Below are positions 1 through 5,510 of a stretch of 5,804 nucleotides of DNA, piece after piece. Under the pieces are notes generated by a model. It did not search any database, was not told the origin of the DNA, and worked only from the letters and a program-made list of their open reading frames with translations. Position 1 is the stretch's first letter. Each line of letters begins with the position of its first letter. The translations under genes were made by a program, and so were the position numbers. Origin of the DNA: Alphaproteobacteria bacterium (GTDB lineage: Bacteria; Pseudomonadota; Alphaproteobacteria; Micropepsales; Micropepsaceae); NCBI GenBank assembly GCA_003131925.1, contig PKWC01000045.1, forward strand, positions 8,917-14,720, written 5' to 3'.

Positions 1-2
1 AG

Positions 3-119
3 AAAATCCGCGATGCGATGGACCAGAAGCCGCTCGCCTTCCATGGCACGACCTTAGCTGGTGGAGCGTATGTCGGGGGTACGAAGTTTTCCATACGGGA
101 CTTGGTGAAAATAGGGTGA
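3..119 (+). CDS. Possible C-terminal end of a gene entering from the left
   Basis: A frame is open from the left edge for 38 codons and ends in TGA at 117-119. It reads K-I-R-D-A-M-D-Q-K-P-L-A-F-H-G at the start and ends S-I-R-D-L-V-K-I-G. The mix of charged, glycine and hydrophobic residues is compatible with a real protein tail, and no membrane segment or known motif is visible. I do not recognise the family. The piece is too short to rule out a chance open frame, and no terminator hairpin follows the stop. If real, it is transcribed in the same direction as the membrane protein gene that starts about 150 bases later. Confidence 0.3.
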   Translation, partial: KIRDAMDQKPLAFHGTTLAGGAYVGGTKFSIRDLVKIG

Positions 120-191
120 CACGAAACATATTTACCGGCTTGTGACAGGGATGCAGTCCAAGTGTACCCGAGCTAGGGTAAAGTATTAGCA

Positions 192-219
192 GTCGCCGGA
201 TTCCTGTCGCCGGATTCCT
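192..219. repeat. 14-bp perfect tandem duplication
   Basis: The unit GTCGCCGGATTCCT occurs twice back to back (192-205 and 206-219) with no mismatch. It lies in the short intergenic stretch ahead of the 276-aa membrane protein gene. Perfect identity suggests a recent slippage duplication or a pair of binding half-sites; nothing in the sequence separates the two. Only two units are present, so it is not a satellite array. Confidence 0.8.
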
Positions 220-265
220 AATGTGAGTCGTTACGAGCACCGCTGGGCATTGGCATCCGCACTCA

Positions 266-1096
266 ATGTGCGGGCCGGTTGATGATAGAGTGCCTCTCGC
301 ATTGGGTATGGTGGCAACTTTTTTTGGGGCGGCCTGGAGCGCGGTGGTTTCGATGTTTCGAATTTTCAACATTTCAAGCGAATCCATCAAAGCAAAAATG
401 GATGCCAACCTGACCGCCGGTCTCGGCGTCCGACCGGCCGATACCGATGCGCCGCCGATGGTGTCTTCGACTGTCGATCCGGGCGTGTTGCGGCGACGGT
501 TCGACCGCCGCGACCGTTGGTTGCGGCGCACTGCTGTTAGTTGGGCGATCGGCCTCATCGCGTCACTGCTGATGCTGTACTACAGCTACAGCCATCCGGA
601 CCCAGGGGATTCCCAGGGATTTGCCGCAGCGGTGCTGGAGGGATATTGGCTCATCCCGATGATGCTCGTGGGCATCGTCTGGCTCCTCGTCTGCCCGCTC
701 CTCCCGCCGCGGCGCTTGGCGCTCTACGAGCACGGCATTGGGGTCGGTGAATGTTTCATCGCCTTCGTCGACCTCGCGCGGATTGAGTGCGACCGCCGCA
801 TCGAGCTCTCGTTTCGGTCGAAGTACGATTTCGACAACTACGTGACCGAGTGGCGCTTCCACGGCAAGGACGGATCGATTGCGGAGTATGTAGTCAGATA
901 TTCCCGACGCAAGGATCCCTTTGTCGAGATGGACGACTTCAACGATGCGCTGCGTGCGGCGGGGATCGCGCTCGAGCTCAACGAGCCGAAATTGTGGCAG
1001 CCATCGCCCGCCTGGGCGAAAGTGGTCGGCATCGGCATCGTTCTTATCATCACCGCGGTCGTATTGGGGATTCAATGGGCTTTGGGACTTCGCTGA
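266..1096 (+). CDS. Hypothetical multi-pass membrane protein with a cytoplasmic-type domain
   Basis: The product is 276 aa and I do not recognise its family. Hydrophobic segments are visible at about residues 11-33 (weaker), 90-108, 127-147 and 251-272. A strongly basic stretch at 76-88 (RRRFDRRDRWLRR) sits just before the second segment, which by the positive-inside rule places it in the cytoplasm. Residues 149-240 form a soluble domain beginning RRLALYEHGIGVGE, followed by alternating polar and hydrophobic residues and an amphipathic helix near 221-235 (DDFNDALRAAGIAL). This resembles small PH-like domains of bacterial membrane proteins of unknown function, but that is a guess. The frame is open from base 227. 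ATG at 266 lacks a clear Shine-Dalgarno sequence; ATG at 308 (residue 15) and 398 (residue 45) are alternatives, the last of which would remove the weak first segment. No partner gene is adjacent, and the next gene starts 359 bases later. Confidence 0.7.
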   Translation: MCGPVDDRVPLALGMVATFFGAAWSAVVSMFRIFNISSESIKAKMDANLTAGLGVRPADTDAPPMVSSTVDPGVLRRRFDRRDRWLRRTAVSWAIGLIASLLMLYYSYSHPDPGDSQGFAAAVLEGYWLIPMMLVGIVWLLVCPLLPPRRLALYEHGIGVGECFIAFVDLARIECDRRIELSFRSKYDFDNYVTEWRFHGKDGSIAEYVVRYSRRKDPFVEMDDFNDALRAAGIALELNEPKLWQPSPAWAKVVGIGIVLIITAVVLGIQWALGLR

Positions 1097-1148
1097 ATTC
1101 CGTCGACGATTTGAGGAACAACAGGCTCATATCATTCGGCGCAAAATC

Positions 1149-1161
1149 GGGGTCAGACTCC
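1149..1161. repeat. Short imperfect inverted repeat
   Basis: GGGGTC (1149-1154) and GACTCC (1156-1161) are inverted around a single A, with one G:T wobble when folded as RNA. The motif sits in AT-richer flanks (AAAATC on the left, TAATTC on the right) about 20 bases before repeat copy 1. Similar GGGGTCAGA-type motifs occur at REP-like intergenic elements in other proteobacteria, from general recollection. With one copy in this window, membership in such a family is only a suggestion. A loop of one base is too tight for a stable hairpin. Confidence 0.3.
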
Positions 1162-1180
1162 TAATTCGGTTCGCCGCTAC

Positions 1181-1221
1181 AACTGGCGCACCGGACAGGA
1201 TGAAAATGAGAACTGGGTGCT
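1181..1221 (+). repeat. Dispersed tRNA-tail-like repeat, copy 1
   Basis: This 41-base segment matches 3625-3665 at 36 of 41 positions; the first 21 bases are identical. The core CTGGCGCACCGGACAGGAT is also found at 5778-5796 with one change (C to T). Read on the minus strand, the core gives ATCCTGTCCGGTGCGCCAG, which resembles a tRNA 3' end: T-stem 3' side CCTGT, acceptor strand CCGGTGC, then a discriminator base and CCA. The T-loop and the 5' half of the T-stem are not conserved, so this is not a tRNA gene. It lies 85 bases after the membrane protein gene and about 230 bases before the TPR gene. Confidence 0.8.
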
Positions 1222-1455
1222 CGTCCCGTCCGCCAAAAAATTCCGGCACCGGGCGAATTCGACTTGGCAATCAGATAGGGCAAGCCGCCATTGATGTTCG
1301 GATTTTCCGCCCAAATTTTGGGGCTGAAGCCTTTCGGCAGACCGGAAGTCGTTTTGCGTGTGGGTTAGCCCCTTCGAATTTGGAAGGCGGGCCAGATTTG
1401 ACGACACCTTGCCTGCGGTCTTGAATGGCCGTGCGGGGTTTTGGGGTGATGGGAC

Positions 1456-3222
1456 GTGGTGGCGACAATCCTGCGCGAGCTGCAGCGGCGCAATGTCATC
1501 CGCGCTGCCCTCCTCTATGTGACCGGCGTATGGGCGCTGGCGCAAGGTATCGCCGCGCTCGGACCTTCGCTTGGCACACCGGAAGGCGCGACCCGCTGGT
1601 TTCTGATCGCCGCCGCCATCGGCTTTCCGTTCTGGCTCGCGTTCGCCTGGTTCTATGAACTGACGCCCGAGGGCATCAGGCGCGAGAGCGAGGTCGATGC
1701 CGACAAATCCATCCTGAAAGCTACGGGGCGGAGACTCGATTTCCTGATCATCGGCGTGCTGGCCGTCGCGGTCGTGCTTCTCTTGACCGACCGTCTCGTG
1801 CGGCGCGACACAGCCGGCACGCCTCCGCCTGTCATCGCGGAGAAGTCCATTGCCGTGCTGCCGCTATTGAACGAGAGCGGCGATGCCAATGCGCTCTATT
1901 TTTCGGATGGTCTGTCGGAAACCTTCATCGATGCACTGTCGCAATTCCCCGGACTCAAGGTCATCGCGCGAGCCTCGTCTTTCCAGTTCCGCAACAGCAA
2001 GGAGCCGGTCGCCGTCATCGGCGGGAAGCTCGGCGTCGCGCATCTGCTCGAAGGGAGCGTGCAGCGCGCAGGAGATGCCGTGCGCATCAGCGCCGAACTC
2101 ATCAGTGTGAAGGACGGCACGGCGATATGGTCCGAGCATTACGACCGGCCCTACAAAGATCTGTTCAAGCTGCAGGACGAGATCACCAACGCCGTCGCCA
2201 CGTCGCTAAAGTCGAAACTGCTTGGCGGCAGCAGCGCCCCGCCGTCGCAAAGCGAACGCCCGCCCAGCGGCAATCTCGATGCCTACAACGTTTATCTGGA
2301 GGGCAGTTTCTATTCGCATCGCCAAACGCTCGAAGATCAGCGCAAGGCCGTCGTGGCTTTCAACACGGCCGTCGAGCTCGACCCCGACTATGCCGCCGCC
2401 TGGGCAAGGCTGAGTACCGCGGAACTCAATGTGGTTTTGAATTCGGGTTCTTCCGCCGCGCTGACGCAGGTTCTGCCGCAAGCGCGCGAGCACGCCGAAA
2501 AGGCGGTCGCCCTGGCGCCGGACCTCGCGCTGGCGCACAACGGCCTTGGCAATGTGTTCAACTACGAATCCAATTGGTCCGGCGCAGAGGCGCAATTTCG
2601 CCGGGCCGCGCAATTGGCGCCTGGCTTGGCCGGCGCTAAAACAAATTTGGCCAACATGACTGCGACACTCGGCCGGCCTAAAGAGGCTGTCGCGCTCCTG
2701 CAGCAGGCTTTGAAGCTCGATCCGCTGCGATCCAATGTCTACTTGAATCTTGCCAGCTATCTGATGCCGCTGGGTCGGCTCGACGAGGCCGAAACGGCAG
2801 TCCGCAATGCCATAGCACTACTGCCCGACGGCACTGACTTTTACGAGACGCTGTCGGAGATCGACATCCTGCGTGGCAATGCCAGGGCAGCGTTGGCGGA
2901 TGCCCAACAGGAGCCGCCAGGACTGTACCACGACGTTGCTGTTACGCTGGCGCTGCAGATCGGCACTGACCGCGCCGCTGCCGATGCGACGCTGAAGACT
3001 CTCATCGCCAAATACAGCCAGGATGGGCCATATCAGATCGCCGAAACCTATGGCCTGCGCAAGGAGGCGGACAACATGTTTAAATGGCTGGAGCACGCGC
3101 GCGCGGCGCAAGACCCTGGGCTCCAGAGCCTGCTCTCTGATCCGTTCATCCTGCTCTATCGGCACGATCCGCGCTTTGGGAAACTGTGCGAAGAACTGAA
3201 GCTACCGGTGCCGAAGGATTAG
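1456..3222 (+). CDS. Membrane-anchored TolB/FlgO-like and TPR-repeat protein (cyclase-less adenylate-cyclase-like)
   Basis: The 588-aa product is probably anchored in the inner membrane and acts as a protein-interaction scaffold; its partner is unknown. The N-terminus (LRELQRRNVIRAALLYVTGVWALAQ) and ELTPEGIRRE at 68-77 are typical of TPR proteins often annotated as adenylate cyclase. Membrane segments lie at about 17-37, 47-67 and 94-111. Residues 129-252 match the TolB/FlgO-like domain: EKSIAVLPL, YFSDGLSETFIDALS, VIARASSFQFR, LGVAHLLEGSVQRAGDAVRI and IWSEHYDRPYKDLFKLQDEIT. A Pro/Ser linker (258-272) leads to about five TPR units (roughly 277-310, 311-355, 356-389, 390-423, 424-457). The C-terminus DPRFGKLCEELKLP is also usual for the family. 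No class III cyclase or winged-helix DNA-binding domain is present. The GTG start fits the family N-terminus and follows GGGGTGA at 1444-1450; the GTG at 1459 is an alternative. It is monocistronic, with no clear terminator. Confidence 0.9.
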   Translation: MVATILRELQRRNVIRAALLYVTGVWALAQGIAALGPSLGTPEGATRWFLIAAAIGFPFWLAFAWFYELTPEGIRRESEVDADKSILKATGRRLDFLIIGVLAVAVVLLLTDRLVRRDTAGTPPPVIAEKSIAVLPLLNESGDANALYFSDGLSETFIDALSQFPGLKVIARASSFQFRNSKEPVAVIGGKLGVAHLLEGSVQRAGDAVRISAELISVKDGTAIWSEHYDRPYKDLFKLQDEITNAVATSLKSKLLGGSSAPPSQSERPPSGNLDAYNVYLEGSFYSHRQTLEDQRKAVVAFNTAVELDPDYAAAWARLSTAELNVVLNSGSSAALTQVLPQAREHAEKAVALAPDLALAHNGLGNVFNYESNWSGAEAQFRRAAQLAPGLAGAKTNLANMTATLGRPKEAVALLQQALKLDPLRSNVYLNLASYLMPLGRLDEAETAVRNAIALLPDGTDFYETLSEIDILRGNARAALADAQQEPPGLYHDVAVTLALQIGTDRAAADATLKTLIAKYSQDGPYQIAETYGLRKEADNMFKWLEHARAAQDPGLQSLLSDPFILLYRHDPRFGKLCEELKLPVPKD

Positions 3223-3624
3223 CTCTCCTACTGAGCCGACACAGTGGTTGCGTCTCGCGTCAGGCCATCCCGGCGATGACGCTTTCCGGCTCACAATTTG
3301 CTGTATTTTGTTCGCGCCGAAACGGATGGTCGGAATACAGACGTTCTGCTGAGCTTGCACGAGAGCGTTCGCCAGCCCAGCGGCCTGCGTTCAGAGAGTG
3401 GCAGACCGAGCACGACCGCATCGCCGCGGCGCTGGGTTGTTGTGAAAAAGACGAGCGCCTTAGACGCGCCCGCCTGTCTCGCTTTCTCATGAGTATTGTT
3501 ACGGAGCGATGTTCCGGCGCGCCACCCACTGCGATCCGCTGAATTGATCAGCGCAAGTTTGGCGGGTGTGAACCCCAGACGGCGAGTGTAACAATCGACG
3601 TACGCTTCACCAAAAACCCAGGAA

Positions 3625-3665
3625 AACTGGCGCACCGGACAGGATAGAAGTGGGAACTGGCTGCT
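3625..3665 (+). repeat. Dispersed tRNA-tail-like repeat, copy 2
   Basis: This copy matches copy 1 (1181-1221) at 36 of 41 positions in the same orientation. The five differences are clustered after the identical first 21 bases. Its core 3627-3645 is identical to copy 1 and differs at one base from copy 3. On the minus strand the core reads like a tRNA T-stem 3' side, acceptor strand and CCA end. It lies between the TPR gene and the GloVer remnant, so the TPR gene is bracketed by direct copies about 2.4 kb apart. Confidence 0.8.
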
Positions 3666-3672
3666 AGCCGTC

Positions 3673-3686
3673 GTTCATGCATGAAC
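3673..3686. repeat. Perfect 14-bp palindrome
   Basis: GTTCATGCATGAAC is its own reverse complement, with symmetry ending exactly at both edges (C before, C after). It starts seven bases after repeat copy 2 and lies about 70 bases beyond the stop codon of the minus-strand GloVer remnant. It has no loop, so it would be a dyad operator or recombinase-type site rather than a transcript hairpin. No gene starts within several hundred bases, which weakens the operator reading. Confidence 0.5.
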
Positions 3687-3755
3687 CGTCCCAGCATCGC
3701 GGACGGATAGGTAAAGTCCGCTCGCGCGAGTGCGGCGTTGCGCACAGCCCGGGCG

Positions 3756-4196
3756 CTACGGCGTAACCTCCCAGACGGTGCCCCAGCCGTGGGCGCCGCC
3801 CCCCTCAGTCGTGCCGTAGAGATTGCCTTTCTTGTCGAGGATGACAGCGCTAAAGGGATAGGTTCCGTCGCCGCTGCCGCCGCCAAGACCGTAGAGCACG
3901 GCCTCTGTCCACGCGCCGCCTGATTTGAACAACACAAAAACCGTACCTTCGTCATCCGCTCCGCCATCGACCGTCGTGCCATAGAATGTTTCCGACCGGC
4001 TCGGCACGAGCCCGGCGTAAGGATACGCGCCATCTGGCCCGCTGAAGTTGTAGAGAACCTTTTCCTTCCAGGCGCCGCCGGATTGGGTGAGCTCGAAAAC
4101 GATTCCGAATTTGTGCGTACCCCCGTACTTCGCGGCGCCGAAGAGCGCGCCCGATTTGTCCATGACGAGTCCGCCATTCAGGTTGCGAGGTGGCAC
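3756..4196 (-). pseudogene. C-terminal remnant of a GloVer tandem-repeat protein
   Basis: The readable part (146 codons) consists of tandem units of the choice-anchor GloVer repeat family (TIGR03803-like), usually secreted beta-rich proteins of about 400 aa or more. Three units are visible: about residues 8-59 (LFGAAKYGG, GIVFEL, EKVLYNF), 60-114 (FYGTTVDGG, GTVFVL, EAVLYGL) and 115-146 (LYGTTEGGG, GTVWEV). The end at GTVWEVTP then TAG is a natural C-terminus for the family. The front is missing: upstream of residue 8 the repeat pattern stops, the frame meets TAA at 4239-4241, and there is no signal peptide. The only in-frame starts are GTG at 4196 and ATG at 4163 (residue 12), neither with a good ribosome binding site. 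The breakpoint is therefore near 4175-4190. The first unit also has a degenerate GTT motif (GAA). I infer a decayed gene; a short expressed protein is less likely. Confidence 0.75.
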
Positions 4197-4336
4197 ACTT
4201 CTGACCGGGGATCGAGATGCACAACTTACGTTTCGGCTTTAATATCTATCTTGTCGTCGGAATCTGCCAGTTTTCGCTCGGCCATGCTGGAATCATGCGA
4301 TAATCCGACGGACCCTTTCCAAACGTCTCGTGCGCC

Positions 4337-4365
4337 TTGACACCGGCATGTGCTAATGATTGCAT
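4337..4365 (+). promoter_or_regulatory. Candidate sigma-70 promoter of the HAF-repeat gene
   Basis: A perfect -35 hexamer TTGACA (4337-4342) is followed after 17 bases by TTGCAT (4360-4365), which matches the TATAAT consensus at three of six positions. This would start transcription near 4372, about 30 bases ahead of the ATG at 4405. Between them lies AAGA-GT-TCTT (4373-4382), a short dyad that might bind a regulator. The weak -10 keeps confidence modest. Confidence 0.4.
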
Positions 4366-4390
4366 CACATTAAGAGTTCTTTAACCCTCA

Positions 4391-4400
4391 GGGGAGGAAG
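4391..4400 (+). promoter_or_regulatory. Ribosome binding site fixing the HAF-gene start
   Basis: GGGGAGGAAG contains a strong Shine-Dalgarno core (GAGGA, 4394-4398) six bases before the ATG at 4405. The same frame is open back to a TTG at 4360, but that start has no such site, overlaps the promoter candidate and would put 15 polar residues ahead of a clean signal peptide. The ATG at 4405 is therefore chosen. Confidence 0.85.
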
Positions 4401-4404
4401 CAAA

Positions 4405-5454
4405 ATGCGCAATCTGTTGTTAGCTTCCGTGGCCGTGGCTGGTTTCGCCATGGCCACGTCACCGGCCGGGGCCGGAACGTGGGTCTCTCCCGTTACGGTT
4501 TCAGGCAGTTCGTCGATGTCGGTCTTTGGCATTACCGACGCGAACGTCATCTCCGGAGACTATGTAAGCTCCTCGAGTGGCGTCCAGCACGGATTCGTCG
4601 GACCGTTCAACGGCAGCAATTATACGAGCTTCGACGATGGGGGCGGTACCACGCAACCGCGCGGCATGAACAACAAGGGCTACATCGCCGGCTATGATAT
4701 AACGACGCTGACTCCTTGGGAGCGCACTCCGGGCGGGACACTCACGGACGTCACAAAGAAGGGCACCACGCTCAACCAACTCGCCCAGGGCATGAACAAG
4801 CACAATGTCTTCGCGGGCAATTACGACGATACGAGCGGCGTCAGTGTCGGTTATCTTGGAAAGAACGCCAAGTTTATGAGCAAGATCAGGCTCCCGATCT
4901 CGAATTCGGGAGTGGCTGGGCGCGGGGTCGATGCCGCCGGAGACGTAACCGGCTGGTTTATCGACACCAGCACCGGCCTGCAACACGCCTACCTGATCAT
5001 CGGCGGAACCGCGACCCAAGTCGATTATCCCGCCGCCAAATACACTGTGGGGGAGGGATTAAACGACAAAGGCATAATGTCCGGCCAATACGAGGATTCC
5101 AGCAGCCTCCTCCATGGCTTCATCTACAAGATTAGCACCGGCAAGTTTACAGCCCTTGACATCCCCGGTGGCTCGAACACACAGGTCTGGGGCATCAGCA
5201 ACAGTGACGTCGTTGCGGCCTCCTACCCGGGTGCAGCAAACGGCTATGTCTACTGCATGAAGGCGACGACTTGCCCCGCTCCGGGGGTGGAGGTGGTGGA
5301 GAAGGAGATCACCGTGCCGCTGAAGAGCATGCCGCACTATCCGTGCGTGAACGGATGCCGCACGCCATTGGCGCCTAACGCCATTCACGTCGGTTCCTGG
5401 ATGCCGCGCGCTCCGCAGCTTGCTCCGGGGAAATTTGCTCCGGCGCAGCCGTAA
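4405..5454 (+). CDS. Secreted HAF-type six-repeat (beta-propeller-like) protein
   Basis: The 349-aa product is predicted to be exported, to the periplasm or outside; its function is unknown. Residues 1-23 form a signal peptide: basic MR start, hydrophobic LLLASVAVAGFAMA, then SPAGA before a likely cleavage at A23/G24. The body contains six repeats of about 45 residues of the HAF type (G-hydrophobic-N/D-x-x-x-hydrophobic-x-G-x-Y), at FGITDANVISGDY (41), RGMNNKGYIAGY (86), QGMNKHNVFAGNY (128), RGVDAAGDVTGW (173), EGLNDKGIMSGQY (217) and WGISNSDVVAASY (262). Several units continue with a HGF/HAY motif and end in a YP or IPG turn, as expected for propeller blades. The last 65 residues differ: all four cysteines sit here (CMKATTC at 284-290, CVNGC at 314-318), and the end is rich in Pro and Ala. 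No PEP-CTERM, LPXTG or membrane anchor is seen. The gene is monocistronic with its own ribosome binding site and terminator, and is divergent from the GloVer remnant. Confidence 0.88.
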   Translation: MRNLLLASVAVAGFAMATSPAGAGTWVSPVTVSGSSSMSVFGITDANVISGDYVSSSSGVQHGFVGPFNGSNYTSFDDGGGTTQPRGMNNKGYIAGYDITTLTPWERTPGGTLTDVTKKGTTLNQLAQGMNKHNVFAGNYDDTSGVSVGYLGKNAKFMSKIRLPISNSGVAGRGVDAAGDVTGWFIDTSTGLQHAYLIIGGTATQVDYPAAKYTVGEGLNDKGIMSGQYEDSSSLLHGFIYKISTGKFTALDIPGGSNTQVWGISNSDVVAASYPGAANGYVYCMKATTCPAPGVEVVEKEITVPLKSMPHYPCVNGCRTPLAPNAIHVGSWMPRAPQLAPGKFAPAQP

Positions 5455-5478
5455 AGCCGGATTTTCAATCAAGTTCAG

Positions 5479-5510
5479 GCCCCCATGCCTCTAGGCATGG
5501 GGGCTTTTTT
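5479..5510 (+). terminator. Intrinsic terminator of the HAF-repeat gene
   Basis: A perfect 11-bp stem, GCCCCCATGCC (5479-5489) with GGCATGGGGGC (5494-5504), closes a four-base loop (TCTA) and is followed directly by six T residues (5505-5510). It begins 25 bases after the stop codon at 5452-5454. This is a textbook Rho-independent terminator and marks the end of a single-gene transcript. On the minus strand the stem is not followed by a T run, so it is one-directional. Confidence 0.95.

Larger units (their letters stand above)
1097..1455. other. Gene-poor spacer with a dispersed repeat copy
   Basis: I find no convincing gene here. Open frames on both strands lack start signals and have unlike-protein composition, so they look incidental. 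The visible contents are an imperfect inverted repeat at 1149-1161 (GGGGTC-A-GACTCC, one G:T pair) and copy 1 of the tRNA-tail-like repeat at 1181-1221. The segment 1310-1322 reads CCCAAA-T-TTTGGG, a short palindrome without further context. No terminator for the upstream gene and no strong promoter for the downstream gene could be identified. Confidence 0.6.
3223..3755. other. Long spacer without a convincing gene
   Basis: This stretch separates the TPR gene from the 3' end of the minus-strand GloVer remnant. The best open frame is on the minus strand (3635 down to 3291, 114 codons, GTG start). Its start codon lies inside repeat copy 2, it has no ribosome binding site and I recognise no domain, so I do not call it a gene; its central part (KARQAGASKALVFFTTTQRRGDAVVLGLPL) is the most protein-like. 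Plus-strand frames show no better signs. Recognisable items are repeat copy 2 (3625-3665), a 14-bp palindrome (3673-3686) and a GC-rich 10-bp palindrome CTCGCGCGAG at 3721-3730 beyond the minus-strand stop codon. Confidence 0.6.

Noticed and set aside
921..1424. 167-codon plus-strand frame overlapping the end of the membrane protein gene
   Set aside because: It overlaps the membrane protein gene out of frame and continues through the repeat. Its composition is Arg/Ser-rich, as expected for a shadow frame, and it has no start signal.
1177..1545. 122-codon minus-strand frame across the spacer and the start of the TPR gene
   Set aside because: It overlaps the well-supported N-terminus of the TPR protein on the other strand and ends in the repeat, with no domain and no ribosome binding site.
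3718..3740. Terminator hairpin for the minus-strand GloVer remnant
   Set aside because: CTCGCGCGAG is symmetric but short, has no proper loop and no T run after it on the minus strand.
3548..4177. 209-codon minus-strand frame over the GloVer remnant
   Set aside because: It is rich in Arg, Ser and Ala, as expected for a shadow. The overlapping frame has the clear GloVer repeat pattern.
4255..4312. Inverted pair CGTCGGA / TCCGACG as an operator or hairpin
   Set aside because: The seven-base arms are about 45 bases apart with no continued pairing, which is likely by chance in GC-rich DNA.
4360..4404. Upstream TTG start adding 15 residues to the HAF protein
   Set aside because: No ribosome binding site precedes it, it overlaps the promoter candidate, and the ATG at 4405 has a strong Shine-Dalgarno sequence followed at once by a clean signal peptide.
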